In this document: piece by piece, positions 16,048 through 24,466 of the stretch
Layout: each line of letters starts with the position of its first letter
Position numbering within the stretch: the first letter of the stretch is position 1
NCBI RefSeq assembly: GCF_003402575.1
Contig: NZ_BGZJ01000001.1
Location: 930,001 to 994,000 of the forward strand
Source: Mesosutterella multiformis
Lineage (GTDB): Bacteria > Pseudomonadota > Gammaproteobacteria > Burkholderiales > Burkholderiaceae_F
Length of the DNA stretch: 64,000 bases
Reading direction: 5' to 3'
The notes under the pieces: generated by a model
Told to the model about the DNA's origin: nothing
Seen by the model: only the letters and a program-made list of their open reading frames with translations
Databases searched by the model: none
Translations under genes and position numbers: made by a program

Positions 16048-17661
16048 CTAGCGTTTTTTTCTTTTGACCGTTTTCCGGGCGGAAGACTTCGCGCGGGATG
16101 ATTTCGCGGAAGATGCTTTGCGGGAACGGGCCGTGCGGCTCGAGGCCTGCTTGGCGCCCCTGCGAGGCATGGCGTTCAGGCGGTAGCGGCGGGCCGTCCG
16201 GTAAATAATGCGTTCCGAATTCACCCGCTCCATATCCGGAGCGCGCTGAATCACAGGCGCTGTGACGATAAGCGTCATGCCGCGGCGAAGCTTGGAGTTT
16301 CTCAGGCGGTTTGTGACAATGATCGAGCGCGGGGTGACGTTCAGACGGTCCGCGATCTCCTCAAGCGTATCGCCCTTTCTCACGCGGTAGCGGATCTGGC
16401 GGTAACGGATCTTCGGAACGGAAGGCACGGGTTCCAGGCGGAAGAAGTCGTTTCCGCCCTGGATTTCTTCCCGCGGGGACTCCGCGTCAGCCCGGACGAG
16501 GAGAAGAGAATTGTCAGCCACCTGACGGTTGCCCGGAATTCGGTTGACTTCGCGAAGTTCCTCTTCAGACATACCGGTTCCGAGCGCGATATCCGCGAGG
16601 GTTTCACCCTTCTGGAAGCGGTGCGTTTTCCAGGCCGAAACCCGTTTGCCGTTCGAACGCCACAGAGCGAGATTCTCCATGAATTCGTCGAGGTTATCCG
16701 CGGGGATCAGCATGGCGGTGTTGTGGGCGCCGACAATGACGGGCTTATTGAAGCTCGGATTGAGAAGCTTGAAGTCATCCAGCTTCATATTGGCCAGACG
16801 GGCGGCTGTCTTCACGTCGATATCCTTGTCGCGGAAGACCTGCACGAAATAGGGTTCGCTGCCGATATCGGGAAGCGTCACGCCGTAGGCCGAAGGGTTC
16901 TGGATGATCCGTTTGACCGCCTCGAGCCTGGGCACATAGTTCGCGGTTTCGAGCGGCATGCGGAGATGCGAGTAGTCAGTCGGCAGCCCTGCCTGAGCAT
17001 TGCGGTCGATCGCCCTCTGCACATTGCCTTCGCCCCAGTTATAGGCAGCCAGAGCGAGCTGCCAGTCACCGAACTGCGCGTACAGCTTCTGGAAGTAGTC
17101 CAGAGCCGCACGGGTGCTTTCCACGACATCACGCCGCTCATCTTTCCAGAGGTTCTGGTTCAGGGAGTAGGTCGTGCCGGTGCTGGGAATAAACTGCCAG
17201 AGACCGGATGCCTTGGCCGATGACAGGGCATTCGGGCGGAAGGAACTTTCCACGAATGGCAGAAGCGCGAGCTCCATTGGCATGCCGCGGGCCTCAACCT
17301 GACCCACAATATGGTAGAGATACATGCCGGCGCGGGTCGCGGTCTTCGCGAAGCTTTCCGGATGCCGCGAGATCGCTGCAACCTGGGTTTCAACCCGGGC
17401 GCTTTCCAGCGTCGGAATCTTGAAGCCGTTCCGGATACGGGTCCAGACGTCAATGTTCGGTGCCGGCAGCTCCGCGGTGATAACTTCGGTGATCCTGTCA
17501 GCGGCAGGCGCGGGCGCGGCAGCTGCGGCAGGCGTGCCGGGAACCGATGCCAAAACGGGCAGGGCCTTATCGCTTGCTGCAGGAACGCCTGCTGCGGGAG
17601 CGGCCATGGAGCCGGTCGCGTAAATGCCGATGAGAAAAAGTGGGATCAGTCGCAGTTTCAT
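16048..17661 (-). CDS. mltD: Membrane-bound lytic murein transglycosylase D (SLT + LysM)
   Basis: Periplasmic transglycosylase that cleaves the MurNAc-GlcNAc bond with formation of the anhydro sugar. An N-terminal signal segment is followed by an Ala/Pro-rich linker (about 20-55). The SLT domain (about 115-255) has the catalytic Glu138 in LLPFVESSFRPNALSSAKAS and GLWQFIPSTGTTY, AAYNWGEGNVQRAI and ANYVPRLEA. Two LysM peptidoglycan-binding repeats follow (FQKGETLADIALGTGMS and YRVRKGDTLEEIADRLNVT). No lipobox cysteine is visible, so it may be soluble rather than lipid-anchored. It ends in a very basic Ser/Arg/Lys tail of about 40 residues. Divergent from the methyltransferase gene. Confidence 0.92.
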   Translation of the reverse strand: MKLRLIPLFLIGIYATGSMAAPAAGVPAASDKALPVLASVPGTPAAAAAPAPAADRITEVITAELPAPNIDVWTRIRNGFKIPTLESARVETQVAAISRHPESFAKTATRAGMYLYHIVGQVEARGMPMELALLPFVESSFRPNALSSAKASGLWQFIPSTGTTYSLNQNLWKDERRDVVESTRAALDYFQKLYAQFGDWQLALAAYNWGEGNVQRAIDRNAQAGLPTDYSHLRMPLETANYVPRLEAVKRIIQNPSAYGVTLPDIGSEPYFVQVFRDKDIDVKTAARLANMKLDDFKLLNPSFNKPVIVGAHNTAMLIPADNLDEFMENLALWRSNGKRVSAWKTHRFQKGETLADIALGTGMSEEELREVNRIPGNRQVADNSLLLVRADAESPREEIQGGNDFFRLEPVPSVPKIRYRQIRYRVRKGDTLEEIADRLNVTPRSIIVTNRLRNSKLRRGMTLIVTAPVIQRAPDMERVNSERIIYRTARRYRLNAMPRRGAKQASSRTARSRKASSAKSSRAKSSARKTVKRKKR

Positions 17662-17790
17662 TTGTTGCGTGAAAAGAGTGTTGGATGCCTCTGCGGGCAG
17701 CTATGCGATGGTACTCTATGTTATTAGGTTAAGCCGCTACGGCCGAAAGGCTTTTTGTAAAAATGTCAATCGTTGAGGGACAGAACCAGA

Positions 17791-18585
17791 ATGAGCAAAG
17801 AGCTGAGCATTCCTGATTTTATGGGAACGCCGGCCGGAAGGTTCCTGCGGGAATGGGAGTCTTCTCAGGTAGCCGGTGTCGTGGGAGACGTGTTTGGCTA
17901 CAGCGCGGTTCAGATTGGTCTTCCTGAGCTGGATCTGCTCCGGGGCAACCGGATTGCGACGCACATTCAGATTCTTCCCCCCGAATCGCGGAACCTGAAA
18001 AACTTTTCCAGTCAGGATCCTCTGAACAGAATACTGGCTGATTTTACGGAAATTCCGCTGGCCTCTGAGAGTCAGGATCTTGTGGTCCTCGCGCACGCGC
18101 TCGATTTCTGGGAAACTGATGCTCCGGCTCAGAAGGTGCTGCGTGAAGCAGCCCGTATTCTTGTCCCTGAAGGGCGTATTGTGCTGACAGCCTTTAACCG
18201 CGCGGGGCTTTGGAGTCTGCGCCAGAGACTGTCGCGGATTGGACTCGGAGGGGCTTTTCTGCCTGACGTAGCCCGACCGATCGCTTTGAAGCGGCTGCAG
18301 GACTGGCTTTCACTGCTGGGGTTTGAAGTGGACCGGGGGCATTTCGGCGCCTATCAGATGCCGAGCCGCACCGCGGCCGGGCTGCATCGGTTTGAGTGGA
18401 TGAATCTGGCGGGCGACCGCTGGTGGCCCGCTCTTGGCAGCCTTGTGATGCTTTCCGCCACCAAACATATCGCTGGCCCCCGCCTGATCGGGAGCACGGC
18501 GTTCGCCGCGGCCCGTGCGCTCCGGAAGCCGGGGACACAGCTTGCGGCGGAGTCCGCATCGAGAGACGAATCCCGTAAGCTCTGA
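17791..18585 (+). CDS. Class I SAM-dependent methyltransferase (Methyltransf_11-like)
   Basis: A 264-residue soluble methyltransferase-fold protein of unknown substrate. The start MSKELSIPDF at 17791 is preferred over a TTG six codons earlier because GAGGGA lies at a suitable distance. The nucleotide-binding motif I is degenerate (GDVFGYSAVQIGLPELD), while IPLASESQDLVVLAHALDFW and EAARILVPEGRIVLTAFN match the later class I motifs. Proteins of this type occur in front of rnhA-dnaQ in many Burkholderiales, often beside gloB; no gloB is present here. It is the first gene of a run with rnhA and dnaQ. Real methyltransferase activity is not proven by sequence. Confidence 0.8.
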   Translation: MSKELSIPDFMGTPAGRFLREWESSQVAGVVGDVFGYSAVQIGLPELDLLRGNRIATHIQILPPESRNLKNFSSQDPLNRILADFTEIPLASESQDLVVLAHALDFWETDAPAQKVLREAARILVPEGRIVLTAFNRAGLWSLRQRLSRIGLGGAFLPDVARPIALKRLQDWLSLLGFEVDRGHFGAYQMPSRTAAGLHRFEWMNLAGDRWWPALGSLVMLSATKHIAGPRLIGSTAFAAARALRKPGTQLAAESASRDESRKL

Positions 18586-18613
18586 TGACTGAATTAATGG
18601 ATAACGTACGACT

Positions 18614-19129
18614 ATGCAATCCCCTGTAAGCAAAACCCTGGAAATCTGGACGGACGGAGCCTGCAAGCAGAACCCCGGTCCCGGAGGCTGGGGGGCGCAT
18701 CTCGTGTATGGACGCCATGTGATGGATCTCTATGGCGGAGAGGCCATGACCACGAATAACCGCATGGAGCTTACGGCGGTCATTGTGGCGCTCTCCTGCC
18801 TGAAGAAGCCGTGCCCGATTGTGATTCATACGGACAGCCAGTACGTGAAGAATGGTGTCGAGCAGTGGATGGCGAACTGGAAGCGTCACGGGTGGAAAAC
18901 CGCGGCAAGGAAGCCCGTTAAGAACAGCGGGCTTTGGAAGAAGCTCGGCGATCTGGTCGATCAGTTTGAAATCGAATGGCGCTGGGTGAAGGGCCATGCG
19001 GGAGATCCCGGCAATGAGCGGGCGGACGAACTCGCGAACTGGGGAGTCGAAGTGGTGCGGGGCACGAGAGGTGCCTGTGAGATGATTCCTCCGGGTGTGC
19101 TCGAGAGTCTGGCGGCTGACATCGAATAA
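18614..19129 (+). CDS. rnhA: Ribonuclease HI
   Basis: Endonuclease degrading the RNA of RNA-DNA hybrids. The DEDD active site is complete: Asp in EIWTDGACKQNPGPGGWG, Glu in NNRMELTAVI, Asp in VIHTDSQYVKNGV, and His/Asp in WVKGHAGDPGNERADELAN. 171 residues, about 20 longer than E. coli at the C-terminus. It precedes dnaQ by 20 bases, the conserved rnhA-dnaQ pair, here co-directional rather than divergent as in E. coli. Confidence 0.96.
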   Translation: MQSPVSKTLEIWTDGACKQNPGPGGWGAHLVYGRHVMDLYGGEAMTTNNRMELTAVIVALSCLKKPCPIVIHTDSQYVKNGVEQWMANWKRHGWKTAARKPVKNSGLWKKLGDLVDQFEIEWRWVKGHAGDPGNERADELANWGVEVVRGTRGACEMIPPGVLESLAADIE

Positions 19130-19149
19130 GAGAAGAGGCGGAACAGAAA

Positions 19150-19890
19150 GTGCGACAGATTTGTCTGGATACGGAAACGACAGGACGTGATCCGGAGAAC
19201 GGTGACCGTCTGGTTGAAATTGGCTGTGTGGAGCTGGATGGACGGCGTCTTACGCTGGATGACCGGTTTCTGTACCACACGCTCATCAATCCGGAGCGTG
19301 AGGTTCCTGAGGAGGTTGTGGCAATCCATAACCTGACGACTGAGCGTCTGGCCGGAGAGCCGAAGTTCGCTGAAATCGTGGACAAGTTCCTCGACTTTGT
19401 CCGGGGGGCAGAGCTCATCATCCATAACGCTGAGTTCGACGTGGGCTTCCTCAATATGGAACTCGCCAGGATTGGCCGTCCTCCGATTGAGAGCATCTGC
19501 AGAATCACGGATACTCTGGCGATTGCGAGAAAGAAGCATCCGGGGCAGAGAAACAGCCTCGACGCGCTCTGCGCCCGCTACGGGATTGATAATTCGTCCC
19601 GTACGCTGCACGGCGCGCTGCTTGACTCCTGGCTGCTGGCGGAAGTCTACTTTGCGCTCACCCGCGGGCAGGGCAACCTCCTCATGGAAGCTTCCGGCCG
19701 CGGATCGGCCGAAAAACTGATGCCGCTTCCCCCTCCGGAAAGCCTTCGCGTGATTCGGGCTGACAGCCGTGAACTCGCGGCGCATGAGGAGCAGCTGGAT
19801 AAGATCGACAAGGCCTGCAAGGGAACCTGCCTCTGGCGGTTTGATCCGAACGCGCCAGCTCCGGAAGAGACACCGGCAAAGCCCGCGTAA
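19150..19890 (+). CDS. dnaQ: DNA polymerase III epsilon subunit DnaQ
   Basis: 3'-5' proofreading exonuclease of the replicative polymerase. It starts with GTG at 19150 (AGAGGCGGAAC upstream). ExoI is QICLDTETTGRDPENGD, ExoII is LIIHNAEFDVGFLNMEL, and ExoIII includes HGALLDSWLLAEVYF. At 246 residues it has a normal length; the C-terminus, which binds the alpha subunit, is Pro/Ala rich (APAPEETPAKPA). The gene for its partner, dnaE, lies 1 kb downstream on the opposite strand. A tRNA gene with its own promoter follows. Confidence 0.95.
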   Translation: MRQICLDTETTGRDPENGDRLVEIGCVELDGRRLTLDDRFLYHTLINPEREVPEEVVAIHNLTTERLAGEPKFAEIVDKFLDFVRGAELIIHNAEFDVGFLNMELARIGRPPIESICRITDTLAIARKKHPGQRNSLDALCARYGIDNSSRTLHGALLDSWLLAEVYFALTRGQGNLLMEASGRGSAEKLMPLPPPESLRVIRADSRELAAHEEQLDKIDKACKGTCLWRFDPNAPAPEETPAKPA

Positions 19891-19910
19891 ATGCCTGACA
19901 GCGACAGGAT

Positions 19911-19938
19911 TTGACAAACCGAAATAAAAAAGTAAAAT
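19911..19938 (+). promoter_or_regulatory. Sigma-70 promoter of tRNA-Val
   Basis: TTGACA (19911-19916), a 16-base spacer, then TAAAAT (19933-19938), placing the transcription start about 10 bases before the tRNA. It has a consensus -35. Confidence 0.8.
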
Positions 19939-19954
19939 TATCAATCTCTGTATT

Positions 19955-20029
19955 GCGCAGTTAGCTCAGCGGTAGAGCATCGCCTTCACACGGCGGGGGT
20001 CACAGGTTCAATCCCTGTACTGCGCACCA
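19955..20029 (+). tRNA. tRNA-Val (anticodon CAC)
   Basis: A complete 75-base cloverleaf with encoded CCA: acceptor GCGCAGT/ACTGCGC, D-arm GCTC/GAGC, anticodon loop TTCACAC with CAC at 34-36, T-arm ACAGG/CCTGT with loop TTCAATC. It decodes GTG. Monocistronic, with its own promoter and terminator. Confidence 0.97.
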
Positions 20030-20036
20030 AGATTCC

Positions 20037-20066
20037 AAAAAAGCGATCCTGTCGGGTCGCTTTTTT
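20037..20066. terminator. Terminator after tRNA-Val
   Basis: AAAAAAGCGATCC and GGGTCGCTTTTTT form a stem (one wobble) with a four-base loop. A-run before and T-run after make it functional in both directions, though the convergent gene has its own terminator at 20074-20101. Confidence 0.9.
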
Positions 20067-20073
20067 ATTGCCT

Positions 20074-20101
20074 CAAAAAAATGCCGGCAGGATCTGCCGG
20101 C
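20074..20101 (-). terminator. Terminator of the GT2 glycosyltransferase
   Basis: On the minus strand, GCCGGCA and TGCCGGC pair around a five-base loop and are followed by ATTTTTTT. It starts 10 bases past the stop codon of the gene at 20111. Confidence 0.88.
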
Positions 20102-20110
20102 GTGATTCTC

Positions 20111-20911
20111 TCAGTTCTTTTTTCCGGGGCCGCTCAGGCGGATTTCCACCAGCCGGGCGTACTTCATGAAGGTGTAGATACATCCGCACGCGGTGTGGAT
20201 GAAACCCGGAAGCCCATCGAGGAAGCCGAGCTTCAGGAAGTAAAACTTCAAAAAGCGGCAGAGCGGGCTGGAGAATATCTTGAACCCATGGTGATCGTCT
20301 CCGATCTTATGGAGATAGCCAGCCCGGAGATACGCGAAGCGGATCTTCTTCTGAAGAAACTCACTCAGGTTATTGGACGGATAGTGAAGGAGGTCGCCTT
20401 TCAGGCGGACCGCTTTTTTATCCGTCTCTACTTTTTCCTCAACCGGTTCGTTGTTCCAGACCGCATGGCGCCGGTCAAAGAGCCGGATCTGCCAGTCCGG
20501 GTAGCCGTCCCCGTGCTTCAGAAAACGGCCGAGGAACCAGGTCTTCCGGGCAAATTCATACACGTGCGGTGCGGCGTCAGAGCTGCGGCCGGAAAGCGCC
20601 GCCTGAATAGAGGCGGAGAGTTCAGGAGAAAGCCGTTCGTCCGCGTCAATGCAGAGCACCCAGTCGTGAGCAGCCTGAGAGACGGCGAAACGCCTCTGCG
20701 GACCGAATCCCATCCATCCCTGGTGGATCACATAAGCCCCGAAGGATCTCGCAATCTCGACCGTCCGATCACGGCTTCCGGAGTCCACGACAAGAATGTC
20801 TTCTGCCCACTGGCAGCTTTCCAGACAGTCCTGGAGATGATCCTCTTCGTTTTTCGTCAGGATGACGATGCTGAGGGGGAAAAGCTCCCGGCTGGTCGAT
20901 TCTTCAGGCAT
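20111..20911 (-). CDS. Family 2 glycosyltransferase (WaaE/KdtX-like, LPS core)
   Basis: A 266-residue GT-A fold enzyme likely adding a sugar to the LPS inner core. LSIVILTKNEEDHLQDCLES opens the GT2 domain, followed by ILVVDSGSRDRTVEIA, GWMGFGPQRRFAV and the DxD-like WVLCIDADERLS; this combination is characteristic of the WaaE/KdtX branch. A hydrophobic segment near the C-terminus (FLDGLPGFIHTACGCIYTFM) suggests membrane association. The ATG at 20911 (MPEESTSREL) is chosen because a longer frame would overlap dnaE by 56 bases. It follows dnaE and lies near a GT9 gene on the same strand, which supports an LPS role; donor and acceptor are unknown. Confidence 0.85.
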   Translation of the reverse strand: MPEESTSRELFPLSIVILTKNEEDHLQDCLESCQWAEDILVVDSGSRDRTVEIARSFGAYVIHQGWMGFGPQRRFAVSQAAHDWVLCIDADERLSPELSASIQAALSGRSSDAAPHVYEFARKTWFLGRFLKHGDGYPDWQIRLFDRRHAVWNNEPVEEKVETDKKAVRLKGDLLHYPSNNLSEFLQKKIRFAYLRAGYLHKIGDDHHGFKIFSSPLCRFLKFYFLKLGFLDGLPGFIHTACGCIYTFMKYARLVEIRLSGPGKKN

Positions 20912-20945
20912 GAGAACTCTCTTCGCAAAGGTGTGACAGGTAGGC

Positions 20946-23900
20946 TTAAGAATAAACGAAATGCGCGTCCCGGACGCCTGACACGTGGAGGAGCTGATCA
21001 ATCACTTCCTGCTGCGGGTCGACGAAAGCAGGGCGGCGGGCGACGACCTGCCCGTGCATTCCGTGGGTGTCAATGCAGAACACAAGCTGGCAGCCGTATT
21101 TGCTGTTCTCAAAAGGCGCCACAGTCTTCGCGATCTCCTTGAGATCCGGCTCTTCGCTCACCTCGATATGCAGTGCGGCGTGTCTCCTTGTGCGGAATCC
21201 CGGAAGGCTTTCCGCAGAGTCGATGGAGAAGGAGGTGGTTTCCTTCTTTTCGTCCCAGCGGCTGCGGCCTGTCACGATGACAATCTCGTCCTTCACGAAG
21301 ATGTCCCGGTACTGATCCCAGGCGTCTGAGTAGCAGACCGCCTCGATCGAACCGGTTCCGTCATCCAGTGTCACGATCCCCATGCGGCCGCGTTTTCCGA
21401 TCACCTGCCGGAGATCCACAACAACGCCGGAGAACCGGATAGTGTCCTTCGAGCGGTAGCTCTCTTTGGCTCCTGGCGCCGGACGGCGGCCGGAAGCGAG
21501 GATCTGATGAATGGTTTCCGGAATGAATTTCCGGATCTCGTCCCGACATTCGCCGAAGAGGTGCCCCGTCAGGCAGAAACCGATCACTTCCTTTTCGAGC
21601 AGCAGCTTTTCGTGCTCGCTCCAGGGGGTAACGGGGATCCAGTTCACGATGCGCTCGGGTTCGCTCGCGTCGCCGAAGAGGCTCCCCTGGTCCGCGAAGA
21701 GCGCGGCGTCTGCGGCGGCCTTCATAGCCTGATCCAGGTTTCCGAACTGTTTTGCGCGGTCCGGATCGATGGTGTCTAAGGTCCCCGCCTTGATAAGTCC
21801 TTCAAGCACCCGGCGGGAAAGTCCCGCACTGTCCCGCTTCTTCATCCGGGCGCAGAGGTCAAAGAGATCCTTAAAGGGACCGTTTTCCTTTCGCTCCGCC
21901 ATCAGGGAGAGAATCACGCCTTCGCCGACACCTTTGATGCCGCCGAGACCGTATCGGATCGTCTTGCTGTCAGGAGCAGTGAAGAACCAGTCGCTCTGGT
22001 TGATATCCGGCGGCAGGATGCTGATACCGCGAAGCTTGCAGTCATCGATAAACGTGCGGATCTTATCTGAATCCGTCAGGATCAGACACATATTGGCCGC
22101 CATGAATTCGGCCGGATAGTGAGCCTTCAGGTAAGCGGTCTGATATGCGACGTAGCTGTACGCCACAGCGTGGGATTTATTGAAGCCGTAGCCCGCGAAC
22201 TTCGCCATCAAGTCGAAGATCTCGTTAGCCACTTTTTCCGAAACGCCGTTTTTCGCGGCGCCGGCGACGAAGATGGCACGGTGACGCACCATTTCCTGCT
22301 TCAGCTTTTTACCCATGGCGCGGCGGAGAAGGTCAGCGCCGCCGAGCGTGTAGCCGCCGATCACCTGAGCGACCTGCATCACCTGTTCCTGATACACCAT
22401 GATGCCGTACGTTTCCGCGAGCACTGAGCCCATGCGGTCGTCGAGGTAGGTGACGGGTTCCTTGCCGGACTTTCGGGCGAGGTAGGTCGGAATCATTTCC
22501 ATCGGGCCCGGACGGTAAAGAGCGTTCAAAGCCACGAGATCTTCGATCCGGTCCGGGTGCGCCTGACGCAGCAGCTGCCGCATGCCGGGCGATTCAAACT
22601 GGAAGACTGCCGTCGTATCGCCGTCCTGGAACAGTTTCAGCGTAGCCGGGTCATCGGTCGGAATACGCCTCAGTTCGAAAGACTGACCCGGGTGAAGCTT
22701 ATTGATGTACTCCACGCACTTATTCAGAATCGTGAGCGTCGTGAGGCCGAGGAAGTCGAACTTCACGAGACCGACGTTCTCAACGTCATGCTTATCGAAC
22801 TGGCTGATCGTGTTTTCCGGCTGACCGTCCTGGTTATAGAGCGGACAGAAATTGGTGAGAGGACCCGGAGCGATCAGCACACCGCCGGCGTGCATGCCAA
22901 GGTTTCGCGTGATGCCTTCAAGCGGTTCGGCGTAACGCATGAGCTCCTGATACTGCTCATCTCCGTCGATCTTTTTCTTGAAGTCAGGCTCCATCTCCTT
23001 CGCAAGTTCGAGCGTAACGTCCTGTCCCGGAGGCGCAGGGATGAGCTTCGCAAGTTCATCCACCTTGCCGTAAGGCATGCCGAGTACACGGCCGACGTCA
23101 CGCACCACAGCCTTCGCGCCCATGGCGCCGAAGGTCGCGATCTGGCTCACAGCACTCGCGCCGTACTTGTCCTTCACGTGCTGAATCGTTTTGTCGCGGT
23201 TCCACTGACAGAAGTCCACGTCGAAGTCAGGCATCGACACGCGTTCCGGGTTCAGGAAGCGTTCGAAAAGGAGGTTATAGTGCAACGGATCCATATCCGT
23301 GATCCGCAGCGAATAGGCGACGAGTGAACCGGCGCCGGAGCCGCGGCCCGGTCCCACAGGAACGCCGTGGGTCTTGGACCAGTTAATGAACTCCTGCACG
23401 ATGAGGAAGTAGCCCGGGAACTTCATCTTCTTGATGATGCTGAGCTCGTACTCAAGCCGCTCAAGATAGCGCGGGCGCACCTCGTTCCGCTTCGCTTCAT
23501 CCGGGTAAAGGAATTCGAGCCTTTCCTCAAGGCCGTCATGCGCGAGATGATCGATGTAATCATCGAGCGACATGCCTTTCGGCGTTTCGAAAAGCGGGAG
23601 CTGCGGCTTACTCAGAATGCCGTCGACATTGCAGCGCTTGGCAATCTCAACCGTGTTCTCAATCGCGCTCGGAATGTCCGCAAAGAGCGACATCATTTCT
23701 TCAGGCGACTTGAGATACTGATCCTCGGTGTAACGCTTCGGGCGCTTCGGATCGGCAAGCGTGTAGCCTTCGGCAATGCAGACACGGACTTCATGCGCGA
23801 TGAAATCTTCTTTTTTCTGGAACTGCACCGGGTGCGTCGCGACAACCGGGAGCTCCAGCTTCGCGGCCGTATTGCAGAGAAACCGGACGGCGGCTTCGTC

Positions 23901-24437
23901 GCCCGGACGCCCGGCCCGCTGCAGATCGAGATAGAAGCGGTCAGGGAAGAAATGAGCAAGCTTTTCTGCGGCAGCCTCAGCCTCGGCAGTTTTTCCCCGG
24001 CGGAAAAGTGTCTGGATCTCGCCCTCGGGACCGCCGGAAATACCGATAAGCCCCTTTGTCCCCTCTCCCGCGAGCCACGATTCCTTCACTTCACCCCGGC
24101 CCTTTACATGACACTGGTTTTCGAGCCAGGCCCTCGTGAGCAGCACACAGAGCGAATGGTAGCCGTCATGATCCATGCAGTAGACCGTGAGACGGAAGGG
24201 ATGAGCGGGATCCTCTTCGTTCGTGATCCAGAGATCACAGCCAAGGATCGGCTTGATGCCCTCCTTGTGGCAGGACTCATAGAAACGGACGCTTCCGAAC
24301 ATGTTCATCAGGTCCGTCTGCCCGAATGCGCCGACGCCCCACTCTTTCATCTGCTTGATGGCGGGGTTAAGCCGGACGATACCGTCCGTAATCGAATATT
24401 CGGAATGAAAACGGAGATGAACGAATTTTGGCTGCAT
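20946..24437 (-). CDS. dnaE: DNA polymerase III alpha subunit DnaE
   Basis: Catalytic subunit of the replicative polymerase. At 1163 residues it is within three residues of E. coli. The PHP domain begins FVHLRFHSEYSITDGIV and GIKPILGCDLW. The polymerase active-site aspartates are in MPDFDVDFCQWNRD; GPGRGSGAGSLVAYSL is the conserved palm glycine-rich motif, and LVKFDFLGLTTL and GYGFNKSHAVAYSYVAYQTA are further family blocks. An OB domain (IRFSGVVVDLRQ... GSIEAVCYSDAW) is near the C-terminus. It is followed by the GT2 gene and preceded by the GT9 gene (29-base gap), an unusual embedding between two LPS genes. Confidence 0.97.
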   Translation of the reverse strand: MQPKFVHLRFHSEYSITDGIVRLNPAIKQMKEWGVGAFGQTDLMNMFGSVRFYESCHKEGIKPILGCDLWITNEEDPAHPFRLTVYCMDHDGYHSLCVLLTRAWLENQCHVKGRGEVKESWLAGEGTKGLIGISGGPEGEIQTLFRRGKTAEAEAAAEKLAHFFPDRFYLDLQRAGRPGDEAAVRFLCNTAAKLELPVVATHPVQFQKKEDFIAHEVRVCIAEGYTLADPKRPKRYTEDQYLKSPEEMMSLFADIPSAIENTVEIAKRCNVDGILSKPQLPLFETPKGMSLDDYIDHLAHDGLEERLEFLYPDEAKRNEVRPRYLERLEYELSIIKKMKFPGYFLIVQEFINWSKTHGVPVGPGRGSGAGSLVAYSLRITDMDPLHYNLLFERFLNPERVSMPDFDVDFCQWNRDKTIQHVKDKYGASAVSQIATFGAMGAKAVVRDVGRVLGMPYGKVDELAKLIPAPPGQDVTLELAKEMEPDFKKKIDGDEQYQELMRYAEPLEGITRNLGMHAGGVLIAPGPLTNFCPLYNQDGQPENTISQFDKHDVENVGLVKFDFLGLTTLTILNKCVEYINKLHPGQSFELRRIPTDDPATLKLFQDGDTTAVFQFESPGMRQLLRQAHPDRIEDLVALNALYRPGPMEMIPTYLARKSGKEPVTYLDDRMGSVLAETYGIMVYQEQVMQVAQVIGGYTLGGADLLRRAMGKKLKQEMVRHRAIFVAGAAKNGVSEKVANEIFDLMAKFAGYGFNKSHAVAYSYVAYQTAYLKAHYPAEFMAANMCLILTDSDKIRTFIDDCKLRGISILPPDINQSDWFFTAPDSKTIRYGLGGIKGVGEGVILSLMAERKENGPFKDLFDLCARMKKRDSAGLSRRVLEGLIKAGTLDTIDPDRAKQFGNLDQAMKAAADAALFADQGSLFGDASEPERIVNWIPVTPWSEHEKLLLEKEVIGFCLTGHLFGECRDEIRKFIPETIHQILASGRRPAPGAKESYRSKDTIRFSGVVVDLRQVIGKRGRMGIVTLDDGTGSIEAVCYSDAWDQYRDIFVKDEIVIVTGRSRWDEKKETTSFSIDSAESLPGFRTRRHAALHIEVSEEPDLKEIAKTVAPFENSKYGCQLVFCIDTHGMHGQVVARRPAFVDPQQEVIDQLLHVSGVRDAHFVYS

Positions 24438-24466
24438 GGGGATGTCGGGATAAAGCGAAGAAGAGA

